Assembly (NCBI RefSeq): GCF_042847215.1
Contig: NZ_AP031500.1
Span: 2,914,001 to 2,978,000, forward strand
Source of the DNA: Gilvimarinus japonicus
GTDB taxonomy: Bacteria; Pseudomonadota; Gammaproteobacteria; Pseudomonadales; Cellvibrionaceae
DNA: 64,000 bases
Reading direction: 5' to 3'
Both the position numbers and the translations under genes were made by a program. The notes under the pieces were generated by a model, which saw only the letters and a list, made by a program, of their open reading frames with translations, had not been told where the DNA came from and searched no databases. Below, piece by piece: positions 8,627 through 17,043 of the stretch (position 1 is its first letter; every line of letters begins with the position of its first letter).

Positions 8627-8932
8627 CACTTTTACCCACCGGGCTTTATTTGGGGGCTGAAAGGCAACACACCCTGGAAGGCGTCGCTCACTTGATTAAA
8701 CGATAACAAGACGCGAGCTTGCCAATGCTGAACCTGCGCCAATTATTGTATTGGCGCAGAGGATTTACGGCGAACAACCGAGGCTGATGTTATACCGGTA
8801 TTGAAGGCGGGCTGATTGATCGCAGCCTTTAATGCCTGGAGACAGGCGCTAAAGGTCTCTGTAAAGATTAGCGTTCATTAAAACACCAGCAGCGTGTAGC
8901 TGCCCGTTACCCCCTCGGCCCACCTTAAACCA
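8627..8932. other. Intergenic region with one hairpin
   Basis: These 306 bases lie between the convergent MAPEG and LacI genes. The only clear structure is a perfect inverted repeat at 8734-8759 (arms CTGCGCCAAT and ATTGGCGCAG, 6-nt loop). No T-run flanks it, and I see no credible coding sequence. Confidence 0.7.
8734..8759. repeat. Perfect 10-bp stem inverted repeat
   Basis: The arm CTGCGCCAAT at 8734-8743 pairs exactly with ATTGGCGCAG at 8750-8759 across the loop TATTGT. It sits between two convergent genes, where a factor-dependent terminator or mRNA 3' hairpin would be expected, but it has no T-tract. Confidence 0.6.
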
Positions 8933-9949
8933 TCACGGCTTCACCTTTCCCGTCGACTCTCGCTCCAATATTCGGCAGCTCATAATCGCCGCCGGCATCT
9001 GCACCGACTTGCCCTTAAGCTGTTTTAGCAATAGCTCTACCGCCTTTGCCGCCATCTCGGCGATGGGTTGGCGCACTGTGGTAAGGGACGGGTAAATTTG
9101 GTGGGCCACAGGAGTATCATCAAAACCGGCTACCGACAGCTCGGCAGGCATGACGATACCCCGGTGGTGCGCCTCGATGATCACGCCGGCGGCCATATCA
9201 TCATTACTGGCAAAAATAGCACTGGGGCGTTCGGATAATGACAACAGCTGCCGGGCGCAGTCCCGGCCCGAATCAAACGAGTTATAGCCCTGCACGACCA
9301 AGCTTTTATCCAGCGTTAAATCATTTTCTTTAAGCGCTGCCACATAACCGGCGTAGCGCTGGGTAACGGCGCGGTGATCGGGGTGGCCGATAATAAAACC
9401 GATGTGCTGATGGCCCAGCTCGATCAGCCGACAGGTCATATCGTACGCGGCCTCTTGGTCGTTGGTCTGTACATAGGGGCAGGCTTCTTTGTGCTCGGTA
9501 GGCGATAGACGCACAAAAGGTATATCGGCGTTTACCAGTGCTTGCACCAGCTCGGCCATATCCGACAGTGGCGGCGTGAGTATTAAGCCATCCACCCGCC
9601 CCTGGCGCACCAGCCCAAGGACCTCGGCTAAAAGCTCAGCGGCATCGCGTTTACAAGGGTGAATCAGTAAATCGTAACCAGAGCGGCGACAGGTGGTTAA
9701 CGCACCATCTTGAACATCAATCACGTAACTGGCGCTAGGGTTGTCGTACAAGAGCCCCAACACGTAAGAGCGGTTGGCGGCCAACGAGCGGGCCGACTGA
9801 CTCGGACGATAATCCAGTTCGTCAATAGCCGCCTGAACCTTGTCGCGCGTGCTGCCACGCACGTTAGGCTCTTTATTAACCACCCGCGAGACAGTCTTCA
9901 TGGAGACGCCGGCAAGCGCGGCGACATCGTCAATGGTTGCTTTGGCCAA
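8933..9949 (-). CDS. LacI-family transcriptional regulator
   Basis: A 338-residue repressor. Residues 1-50 form the LacI helix-turn-helix (ATIDDVAALAGVSMKTVSRV) with the hinge RPSQSARSLA; residues about 60-335 are the periplasmic-binding-protein-like effector domain with the usual FASNDDMAAGV and SVAGFDDTPVA motifs. It is divergent from a FucP/GluP-type sugar transporter, and a perfect 16-bp palindrome lies between them at 10048-10063. This arrangement indicates local repression of the transporter and of itself, relieved by a sugar or sugar phosphate. The effector cannot be read from the sequence; hexoses or oligosaccharide breakdown products are likely given the transporter. Confidence 0.93.
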   Translation of the reverse strand: MAKATIDDVAALAGVSMKTVSRVVNKEPNVRGSTRDKVQAAIDELDYRPSQSARSLAANRSYVLGLLYDNPSASYVIDVQDGALTTCRRSGYDLLIHPCKRDAAELLAEVLGLVRQGRVDGLILTPPLSDMAELVQALVNADIPFVRLSPTEHKEACPYVQTNDQEAAYDMTCRLIELGHQHIGFIIGHPDHRAVTQRYAGYVAALKENDLTLDKSLVVQGYNSFDSGRDCARQLLSLSERPSAIFASNDDMAAGVIIEAHHRGIVMPAELSVAGFDDTPVAHQIYPSLTTVRQPIAEMAAKAVELLLKQLKGKSVQMPAAIMSCRILERESTGKVKP

Positions 9950-10047
9950 AACTCACTCCCACAGTAAAAGCTGCATTCTACCCTATCGCCCCATTCTGCC
10001 CTATGGGGCCCTTTCAGCGCCAATGTCGCGCTCTGTTATCAAACCGG

Positions 10048-10063
10048 CTGACAGCGCTGTCAG
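10048..10063. promoter_or_regulatory. LacI-type operator, perfect 16-bp palindrome
   Basis: CTGACAGCGCTGTCAG is its own reverse complement and contains the TG...CA half-site form of LacI-family operators. It lies about 99 bases upstream of the LacI start and 173 bases upstream of the transporter start, the natural place for the neighbouring repressor to act. Binding is inferred from position and symmetry. Confidence 0.75.
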
Positions 10064-10083
10064 TTTGTTTTATAGTAGGCTCG

Positions 10084-10193
10084 CCTAATAACGGTAACAG
10101 CTCTAAAAATCGAGTACCGCAACTAAAATATAGCGACAATAAAGGCACACCTGACGCACATAATTAGGGCCTGCTCCCCCTAATAACGGTAAC
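10084..10193 (+). repeat. Pair of 15-bp direct repeats upstream of the sugar transporter
   Basis: The sequence CCTAATAACGGTAAC occurs at 10084-10098 and again at 10179-10193, 95 bp apart. The second copy is followed by the 10-bp palindrome TGCGTACGCA (10194-10203). Both lie between the LacI operator and the transporter start. They may be sites for a second regulator, or residue of a local duplication. Confidence 0.6.
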
Positions 10194-10235
10194 TGCGTAC
10201 GCAAACTTAATAACAATCTTCCTTGAGGTGTATTT

Positions 10236-11552
10236 ATGGCAACTGCCCCCCAGAGTGTCGGCGCCAAGACGGTGAACGGCAATACTAACCAGAGCTATAC
10301 CGGCCCACTGGTTATCATCACCATTTTGTTCTTTATGTGGGGCTTGCTCACAGCGATGAACGACGTGCTAATCCCACACTTAAAAAATGTTTATACCCTA
10401 AGTTACACCCAGGCGATGATGGTGCAATTTTGCTTCTTTTTTGCCTATGCGGTGGTATCGCTCCCAGCCGGCTCACTGATTCGTAAAATTGGCTATCAAA
10501 ACGGCGCGGTTACCGGTCTTGTAATAGCAGGCTTTGGCTGCTTTTTGTTTTACCCAGCCTCTATGAGCACCTACACGGTGTTTTTGATCGCGTTTTTTAT
10601 TCTCGCCGCCGGTATTACCGTACTGCAAGTGGCCGCCAACCCCTACGTTACCGTACTTGGGCCGGCGCGCACTGCATCGAGCCGCCTTAACCTTACTCAG
10701 GCATTTAACTCTCTGGGCACTACCATTGCCCCAGCGCTGGGCGGCCTGTTGATTTTAGCCGCCGCCGGTGAAGCACTGGACCCTTCGGCCATGTCCGAGA
10801 TGGAGTCTGCGGCCGCCAAAGCCAAAGAAGCGGCTGCCGTGCAAATGCCTTACTTAGTATTAGCCGGCTCGCTAATCGCGCTGGCCATCTTTTTTAAGCT
10901 CGCAAAGCTGCCCAAGATTACCCACGACGACGAAACACCTGAGGTTGCTGACGCCGAGCAAGCGCTGGAACACCCCGCCGCAAAAGAGTCTATTTTTAGC
11001 AAAACTCATCTAATGCTCGGTGTTGTTGGTCTATTTATGTATGTGGGTGGCGAAGTTGCCATCGGTAGTTTTTTGGTCAACTTTTTAGGCGAGAGCAATA
11101 TTGCAGGCTTAAAAGAGCACCAAGCCGCCACCTACGTGAGCTTTTATTGGGGTGGCGCGATGATTGGGCGGTTTATCGGTTTTGTGGTAATGCGCCATGT
11201 GCAGCCAGGCAAAGTGCTCGCCTTTAACTGCATCGCCGCCATTACCTTAGTGTTGATTGCCGTATTCTTTGAGGGCAAGATTGCCATGTGGTCGATCTTG
11301 GCGGTGGGCCTGTGTAACTCCATTATGTTCCCCACCATTTTTAGTATGGCGCTGTACCGTCTGGGTAAATTCACCAGTCAAGGCTCTGGCCTGCTGTGTG
11401 TGGCGATTGTTGGCGGGGCGATTATCCCGCTGTTGCAGGGTGTACTGGCCGACACTATCGGTATTCAACTGTCGTTTTTACTGCCAGCGTTGTGCTATGT
11501 CTACATTATGTTTTTTGGTTTTAAATACGCCAATCTCTACAAGGACATGTAA
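10236..11552 (+). CDS. FucP/GluP-type sugar:cation MFS transporter
   Basis: A 438-residue major facilitator protein with about 12 transmembrane helices. The family signatures are ILFFMWGLLTAMNDVLIPHL in helix 1, FAYAVVSLPAGSLIRKIGYQ before helix 3, and LQVAANPYVTVLGP and RLNLTQAFNSLGTTIAPALG in the middle. These identify the FHS branch (fucose/glucose/galactose:H+ symporters; GluP of Brucella, FucP of E. coli). The central loop carries an Ala/Glu-rich stretch around residues 185-205. It takes up a monosaccharide across the inner membrane. It is divergent from the LacI regulator and ends before a strong bidirectional terminator. The nearby DUF4380 lipoprotein, convergent with it, may also concern sugars. 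The exact sugar is unknown. Confidence 0.88.
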   Translation: MATAPQSVGAKTVNGNTNQSYTGPLVIITILFFMWGLLTAMNDVLIPHLKNVYTLSYTQAMMVQFCFFFAYAVVSLPAGSLIRKIGYQNGAVTGLVIAGFGCFLFYPASMSTYTVFLIAFFILAAGITVLQVAANPYVTVLGPARTASSRLNLTQAFNSLGTTIAPALGGLLILAAAGEALDPSAMSEMESAAAKAKEAAAVQMPYLVLAGSLIALAIFFKLAKLPKITHDDETPEVADAEQALEHPAAKESIFSKTHLMLGVVGLFMYVGGEVAIGSFLVNFLGESNIAGLKEHQAATYVSFYWGGAMIGRFIGFVVMRHVQPGKVLAFNCIAAITLVLIAVFFEGKIAMWSILAVGLCNSIMFPTIFSMALYRLGKFTSQGSGLLCVAIVGGAIIPLLQGVLADTIGIQLSFLLPALCYVYIMFFGFKYANLYKDM

Positions 11553-11586
11553 GCACAACAGCCAGTACCTTACCCTACTCAGCTAT

Positions 11587-11620
11587 AAAAAAGCCCGGCG
11601 ATATTCACCGGGCTTTTTTT
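11587..11620. terminator. Bidirectional intrinsic terminator
   Basis: AAGCCCGG and CCGGGCTT pair across a short loop, preceded by an A-run and followed by seven Ts, so it can end transcription of both the sugar transporter (plus) and the DUF4380 lipoprotein gene (minus), which converge here. Confidence 0.9.
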
Positions 11621-11640
11621 ATAGGTATCGATCAATAAAC

Positions 11641-12597
11641 TTATAACGTCCGGGCCCGGCCTGCCAAGGTGCGAGCGCGCTTAATTAAGGTGGTACGGTC
11701 AGTATTGGGGGCGGCGCGATCGCACACCCACACCACTTGCCAGGCCAACGCTTGCCCCGGCATTAAGGTGGTTAAAAAGCCTTGCTGTTCCAGCTCGATA
11801 TAAGTGTTTTCACCGTTGGCGTAGACTTCAATCTCACCTTCGCCCGGCGCCATTAACTGTGACGGCACATCATCAAACACTTTAACCAGCAACCAGTCGT
11901 TATTGTGATACGCCAACCACCCCTCTTCACCATCGGTCATCAATTTGTGATTATCGGGCCCAATGCCGTTTGCCGGGTAATCAAACCAACTAATGTTGTC
12001 TACGGCGGTTAACGGTAAAGATGCAAACTGCCCCTTTACCGGTTCCGTCTCACCGGTGGGAAAAAACACCGCGCCAGCGGCCGGCAAACGAGTAATCTCC
12101 CAGGGCGCCAAAGTAACCGCTTGATCGGCGTGATTGGTAATGCGGTAAGTGGCCACCAAGGTATTGGCAATATCCCCTAAGCGGTAGTGTTTGGTAAAAG
12201 AAACCTTAAGTTCGGGATCTATCTCACTGCTTAAACGCACACCGGTCTCGGTCACCGACACCTGATAGGGTTTAGAGTCGAGCGTCGCAGGCGGTGGCCA
12301 GCCCCACGATTGCTGTGGACTGGGCCAAAGCACGCTGCCCCAATTATTGCCTTTTGCCTCGCGCTGGGTAATAAGCCGCTCTTTTCCGGCAAAACGCAAT
12401 GAGCTAATACGCCCACCAGCGGCCGGGTTAATATTGAGCGTCAGGTCGCCCCGGCGAAACTTAATGCTGTTAGGGCTAAGCGTTACGTAATCGGGGGGTG
12501 TAACGGCCTGCCCCGCGGAGGGCGATGTAGCCGAACTCGGCGCCGGACCACAACCGACAATCATAATTACGACGATGATAAGCGGACACAGGCGCAT
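11641..12597 (-). CDS. DUF4380-type lipoprotein
   Basis: A 318-residue predicted lipoprotein. The N-terminus is a signal peptide with lipobox VGC (cysteine about residue 16), followed by a Ser/Ala/Pro linker and then a beta-rich domain with NPAAGGRISSLRFAGKE, WGSVLWPSPQQSWGWPPP and APWEITRLPAAG. This pattern fits DUF4380 proteins, which have a galactose-mutarotase-like beta-sandwich. The domain is often found in the envelope of carbohydrate-using bacteria; no activity is established. It faces the sugar transporter gene across the shared terminator. No catalytic residues can be assigned with confidence. Confidence 0.75.
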   Translation of the reverse strand: MRLCPLIIVVIMIVGCGPAPSSATSPSAGQAVTPPDYVTLSPNSIKFRRGDLTLNINPAAGGRISSLRFAGKERLITQREAKGNNWGSVLWPSPQQSWGWPPPATLDSKPYQVSVTETGVRLSSEIDPELKVSFTKHYRLGDIANTLVATYRITNHADQAVTLAPWEITRLPAAGAVFFPTGETEPVKGQFASLPLTAVDNISWFDYPANGIGPDNHKLMTDGEEGWLAYHNNDWLLVKVFDDVPSQLMAPGEGEIEVYANGENTYIELEQQGFLTTLMPGQALAWQVVWVCDRAAPNTDRTTLIKRARTLAGRARTL

Positions 12598-12926
12598 GGT
12601 GCTTCCTTTATCGTTAAGTTCTCAGACGTTAAATCAGTTTTTAACATGGCATGAAGATACTGGCTAATAAACACGAAACACTTCATGCCCAGCCATCTAC
12701 GCAGTAGCACCCCCTGCACCCGGCCAAGTGCAGGTTTATTTTAAGGGGTTAGCAAATAGGACATTTGCGCAAGTATCGTCAGGGCGAGGCGTCTAGGTGC
12801 GTTTTTCGTCGCATTACAAAATGGGACGCGCTCGCCCGGCGGCTGAAGGCAAACAAACAACCGCACAACTGTAAATCGTTTGACCACCGCATTTTGGCAG
12901 TAAAATTTTATTCCGATAAAATGCCT
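12598..12926. other. Intergenic region without recognised features
   Basis: These 329 bases separate the start of the DUF4380 lipoprotein gene from the end of cnoX. They must contain the lipoprotein promoter, but I cannot place a clear -35/-10 pair. A short plus-strand reading frame here runs into cnoX antisense and has no coding character. Confidence 0.6.
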
Positions 12927-13775
12927 TTAATACAACAAGGTAAACAGCTTACGCTGATACTCCACCGCCAGCGGGTCGCCTTTGCCTAAAGTGGCAAGAA
13001 TATCGGTGATGGCTTTGCGCGCGGCGCCATCGTTAAAGCTGCGATCGCGTTTAAAAATATCGAGTAATAACTCTAACGCTTGGCGGTGTTGACCCTCAGC
13101 GTTAAGTTGCACGGCGTAGGCATAGGCGGTGTTTAAATCGTCGGGGTTTTGCTCGTGTTGCTCAGCTAATTTTTCCAGCTCGGGCGAGCCAGCCGATTGT
13201 TTTTTCAGCTCAAGCATGGCCGTCGCTTGCTGATAGACATCGTCCTGCTCGGCGAGCTTAACATTTGCTAATAAAGCCTCGGCCTCTTCTAAACGATTTA
13301 GCTCGGCGTAACATAGCGCCGTCAGCGAGGCGATTTGCGGCAACTGGTTTGACTCCTCTAACGCTTGACGCAACAGTGGTAGCGCTTCTTTGTAGCTTGC
13401 CTCATCGAGGTAAGCGCGCGCTTGGCCCAGGGTGGCCTCCCAAGCTTTAGGCAAATACTTATCCAACATCTCGCGTATCTGGCTTTCGGATTGCGCGCCA
13501 GCAAAACCATCGACCGGTTGCCCATCTTTAATCAGCATGACCGTAGGCACGCTGCGCACACCAAACTGCGAGGCGAGCATCTGCTGATCGTCGGCATTGA
13601 TTTTGGCCAGCACTAGGTCGCCTGGGTACTCGCCGGCAATTTTTTCCAGTAGTGGTACCAGTGTTTTACAGGGCTCGCTCCACTCGGCCCAAAAATCGAC
13701 CATAACCAGTGTGTTAAACGAGGCATCAATCACCTGTTGCTGAGCGTTTTCTGCGGTAACGTTTACGATATTCAT
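12927..13775 (-). CDS. cnoX: CnoX/YbbN chaperedoxin
   Basis: A 282-residue protein with an N-terminal thioredoxin fold (residues about 1-110) and C-terminal TPR-like helices (about 115-282). The active-site position reads S33-E-P-C36 in FWAEWSEPCKTLVP, an SxxC variant of the thioredoxin CxxC, as in E. coli CnoX (SxxC). Such proteins hold unfolded substrates and protect their cysteines during hypochlorous acid stress, handing clients to GroEL or DnaK. Length matches E. coli YbbN (about 284). The gene is 28 bases downstream of yaeQ, on the same strand as yaeQ, lysS and prfB. No oxidoreductase activity is expected with a single active-site cysteine. Confidence 0.92.
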   Translation of the reverse strand: MNIVNVTAENAQQQVIDASFNTLVMVDFWAEWSEPCKTLVPLLEKIAGEYPGDLVLAKINADDQQMLASQFGVRSVPTVMLIKDGQPVDGFAGAQSESQIREMLDKYLPKAWEATLGQARAYLDEASYKEALPLLRQALEESNQLPQIASLTALCYAELNRLEEAEALLANVKLAEQDDVYQQATAMLELKKQSAGSPELEKLAEQHEQNPDDLNTAYAYAVQLNAEGQHRQALELLLDIFKRDRSFNDGAARKAITDILATLGKGDPLAVEYQRKLFTLLY

Positions 13776-13803
13776 AGTCGGGTTTTTACTTACGTTTAAA
13801 TAA

Positions 13804-14340
13804 TTAAGACAACTCGCTAAGCGGCGTCACATTAACCGAGTGTTGGTCGCTGCTGATAAAAGCACTGCCCTCAGAAATACACACCGACAGTGTCATATTT
13901 TTGGCCGCGAGTGCGCCCAACTCGGTGATTTCGCTCTCGGTTAAGTGTCGCACCGTTAAGTGCTGAAACTTAGCAAACTCGGCGGCATTGGCTTGCCACC
14001 ACTGATCGCGACCACGGCCACTGGTGAATATTTGCTGCGCGCCCGAGCGCGAGCGGCCTTTTTTAACGCGATCGAGGCTCGGCTGACCCACCTCGATCCA
14101 CTGGTGAATCACCCCGGCAGGGTCAACTTCCCACAAATCGGGTTCGTCGTCAGTCGAGAGGCCTTTGCCAAACGTTAAATCGTCCGAAGCGTTAAAACAG
14201 TAGGCCAACAAGCGGATCATCATGCGTTCTTCAGTCTCGGACGGATGGCGCGCCAGAGTCAATTTAGTATCAAGGTAAACATGTCGGTCGGTATCCGACA
14301 GATTTAAATTGACTTTATACACACTGGCGCCTAGTGCCAT
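13804..14340 (-). CDS. yaeQ: YaeQ family protein
   Basis: A 178-residue cytosolic protein with the whole-length YaeQ signature: MALGASVYKVNLNLSDTDRH at the start, HPSETEERMMIRLLAYC, and LWEVDPAGVIHQWIEVGQPS in the middle. YaeQ has a fold related to PD-(D/E)XK nucleases but its biochemical role is not established. Size is exactly that of the family (about 180). It starts 3 bases after the lysS stop, so it is likely co-transcribed with lysS and cnoX. Confidence 0.93.
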   Translation of the reverse strand: MALGASVYKVNLNLSDTDRHVYLDTKLTLARHPSETEERMMIRLLAYCFNASDDLTFGKGLSTDDEPDLWEVDPAGVIHQWIEVGQPSLDRVKKGRSRSGAQQIFTSGRGRDQWWQANAAEFAKFQHLTVRHLTESEITELGALAAKNMTLSVCISEGSAFISSDQHSVNVTPLSELS

Positions 14341-14343
14341 AAC

Positions 14344-15834
14344 CTACTCCGGACGCATGTGCGGGAACAACAACACATCGCGAATAGTGGAAGCGTTAGC
14401 AAACAACATCACAAGGCGATCGATACCAATACCCTGCCCTGCGGTAGGCGGCAAGCCATACTCCAAGGCGCGAATATAATCAGCATCATAGTGCATGGCC
14501 TCTATGTCGCCAGCGTCTTTTTCAGCCACTTGCGCCTTGAAGCGCTCCGCTTGGTCTTCGGCATCGTTTAGCTCGCTAAAGCCATTGGCAACTTCGCGGC
14601 CACCAATAAAAAATTCAAACCGTTCGGTGACAAACTCGTCATCGTCCAAGCGCCGCGCCAGGGGCGATACCTCGGTGGGGTACTCAGTGATAAACGTTGG
14701 CTGATCCAGCAGATGCTCGACGGTTGCTTCAAAGATTTCGATTTGCACTTTGCCCAAACCATAGCTGTCTTTGAGTGGCACCTTGAGTTGTTTAGCCACG
14801 GCGCGAGCCGACTCCAAGTCGCTGATATCGGCAGCGGTTAAATCTGGGTTGTACTTCAAGATCGAGTCGAACACGCTCATACGCGCAAAAGGCTTGGCAA
14901 AATCGTACTCGCTGTCTTGGTATACAACGGTGGTGCTGCCCATTAAGGTTTGGCACAGCTTACGCAGCATATCTTCCGTCAAGTTCATCAGGTCATGGTA
15001 ATCGGCGTAGGCCTGATAAAACTCCAGCATGGTGAACTCGGGGTTGTGCCGGGTCGAGACACCTTCGTTGCGGAAGTTGCGGTTGATCTCGTAAACCCGC
15101 TCAAAGCCGCCCACCACCAAACGCTTAAGGTACAGCTCGGGGGCGATGCGCAGATACATATCAATATCCAGCGCATTGTGATGAGTAACAAACGGTCGTG
15201 CGGTGGCCCCACCGGGGATCACTTGCAGCATCGGCGTTTCGACTTCCATAAAGTCTTTGCCGTCTAAGTAGTTGCGAATAAAGCTAATACACTTAGAGCG
15301 CAAACGGAAGGTGTCGCGCACCTCGGGATTCATAATTAAATCCACGTAACGCTGGCGATAGCGCGTCTCTTGGTCAGCCAAGCCGTGGTATTTTTCCGGC
15401 AGCGGGCGCAATGATTTCGTCAGTAGCGTCCACTCGGTTAAATTCACGTACAAATCACCTTTACCCGATTTATGTATCGGGCCGGTGCCGCCGACAATAT
15501 CGCCAACATCCCACTGGCCATCGCTGGCTTTAATAGCTTTTTGTACGTCTTTATGGGCGTAAAACTGAATCGAACCCACGGCGTCTTGAATCAACATAAA
15601 GGGGCCGCGCTTAGCCATAATACGGCCGGCAACGGTGACCTGATGGTCCAGCTCTTCTAGCTCTTCTTTGCCCTTGTCGCCAAATGCTGCCTGTAAATCG
15701 ACACTGTTGTCGGTACGGCGAAACTTATTAGGAAACGGATTGCCGCGCTCGCGAATGGCGGCGAGTTTAGCGCGGCGCTCGGTAATCAGCTTGTTTTCGT
15801 CTTGACTGTTTGCTTGGGTGTTTTCGTTGCTCAT
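14344..15834 (-). CDS. lysS: Lysyl-tRNA synthetase, class II
   Basis: A 496-residue class IIb aminoacyl-tRNA synthetase that charges tRNA-Lys. The OB-fold anticodon-binding domain occupies about residues 60-150 (VAGRIMAKRGPFMLIQD). Class II motif 2 is seen in FRNEGVSTRHNPEFTMLEF and motif 3 in GIGIDRLVMLFANASTIRD near the C-terminus. The start MSNENTQANSQDEN at 15834 is preferred over upstream in-frame codons because it gives the usual N-terminus and lies 31 bases after prfB, the classic prfB-lysS order of E. coli. Essential housekeeping gene. Confidence 0.97.
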   Translation of the reverse strand: MSNENTQANSQDENKLITERRAKLAAIRERGNPFPNKFRRTDNSVDLQAAFGDKGKEELEELDHQVTVAGRIMAKRGPFMLIQDAVGSIQFYAHKDVQKAIKASDGQWDVGDIVGGTGPIHKSGKGDLYVNLTEWTLLTKSLRPLPEKYHGLADQETRYRQRYVDLIMNPEVRDTFRLRSKCISFIRNYLDGKDFMEVETPMLQVIPGGATARPFVTHHNALDIDMYLRIAPELYLKRLVVGGFERVYEINRNFRNEGVSTRHNPEFTMLEFYQAYADYHDLMNLTEDMLRKLCQTLMGSTTVVYQDSEYDFAKPFARMSVFDSILKYNPDLTAADISDLESARAVAKQLKVPLKDSYGLGKVQIEIFEATVEHLLDQPTFITEYPTEVSPLARRLDDDEFVTERFEFFIGGREVANGFSELNDAEDQAERFKAQVAEKDAGDIEAMHYDADYIRALEYGLPPTAGQGIGIDRLVMLFANASTIRDVLLFPHMRPE

Positions 15835-15865
15835 AGGGGCACCATCAATAAAGGTGTAAATTCGA

Positions 15866-16961
15866 TTAAAGTCCGGCCTTAAGGCTCGCCTCAATAAACT
15901 GATCCAGCGATCCGTCCAACACACTTTGACAGTTGCTGGTTTGCACGCTGGTGCGCAAGTCTTTAATGCGCTGATCATCCAACACATAAGAGCGAATCTG
16001 ACTGCCCCAACCGATATCCGATTTGGTGTCTTCCAGCGCTTGTTTATCGGCGTTGCGTTTTTGCATCTCTAGCTCGTACAACTTAGCACGCAGCATCTTC
16101 CAGGCTTTATCGCGGTTGGCGTGTTGCGAGCGCTCGCTTTGGCACTGCACGACCACATTAGTTGGCTCGTGGGTTAAACGCACCGCCGAGTCGGTTTTGT
16201 TAATGTGCTGACCACCGGCGCCCGAAGCGCGGTAGGTGTCAGTGCGAACATCGGAGGGGTTAATATCGATTTCGATATCGTCGTCGATCTCGGGCGAGAC
16301 AAACACCGAACAGAACGACGTGTGGCGACGGTTGCCAGAGTCGAACGGGGATTTGCGCACGAGACGGTGTACACCTGTCTCGGTGCGTAACCAGCCAAAA
16401 GCGTATTCGCCCTCAAAGCGGATGGTGGCGCTTTTTATGCCCGCCACATCACCGGCCGAGGCCTCTTCTAAGGTCACTTTAAAGCCCTTGGCCTCGCCCC
16501 AACGCAGGTACATGCGCAGCACCATCTCGGCCCAATCTTGCGCCTCAGTGCCGCCCGAGCCAGACTGAATATCCAAGTACGCGCTGTTTTCGTCCATCTC
16601 ACCCGAGAACATACGGCGAAACTCAAGCTTTTGCAGCTGCTGATCGAGCGCCTCGATCTCCTCGATCACCTCGTTCAGGCTGTCCTCGTCGTCTTCTTCC
16701 TTGGCCATGCTCAACAGCTCTTCACCGTCGGCGACACCCGCATCCAAGTCGTCGATGGTTTTTACCACGGCCTCAAGGGATGAGCGCTCTTTACCCAGCG
16801 CTTGGGCCCGTTCGGGCTCGTTCCAAACGTCTGGCTCGCCAAGCTCTAGCTCGACTTCGGTTAAGCGCTCTTTTTTGGTGTCGTAGTCAAAGATACCCCC
16901 TAAGCACGTCGGTACGCGCTTTAAGGTCTTTTAATGCGGTGAGATGCGGATTAATTTCCAT
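15866..16961 (-). CDS. prfB: Peptide chain release factor 2 (programmed +1 frameshift)
   Basis: Release factor 2 recognises UGA and UAA stop codons. Translation starts at ATG 16961, runs 24 codons (MEINPHLTALKDLKARTDVL then RGYL) to an in-frame TGA at 16889-16887, and then must slip +1 to read on from GAC at 16888 in a second frame of 340 residues, giving about 364 residues in all. The SPF anticodon-like tripeptide is in VRKSPFDSG and the catalytic GGQ in RASGAGGQHINKTD. The frameshift lets RF2 regulate its own level: when RF2 is scarce the TGA is read slowly and shifting rises. An annotation from the second frame alone would lack the N-terminus. It precedes lysS. Confidence 0.97.
16886..16901 (-). 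promoter_or_regulatory. RF2 programmed frameshift site
   Basis: On the minus strand the site reads AGG GGG TAT CTT TGA C: the internal Shine-Dalgarno-like AGGGGG, the slippery CTT, the stop TGA and the following C. This matches the canonical prfB autoregulatory signal of E. coli and most bacteria, with codon 25 as the stop. Confidence 0.97.
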
Positions 16962-17043
16962 GGATAAATACTGCCTAATATTGCTGTCTAAAAGGCGCGC
17001 ATTCTACCCTAAAAACCCCGCGCGCACTATCGCCGGGACGAAT

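Noticed and set aside
8734..8759. Strong intrinsic terminator
   Set aside because: The hairpin is perfect but has no T-tract on either strand, so I list it only as an inverted repeat.
12765..12989. A 74-codon plus-strand frame between the lipoprotein gene and cnoX
   Set aside because: It ends inside cnoX antisense and has no start signal or family resemblance.
15866..16768. Reading prfB as a 300-residue protein with a start at 16768
   Set aside because: The N-terminus is encoded in another frame and joined by the programmed frameshift, so the short version is not the real protein.
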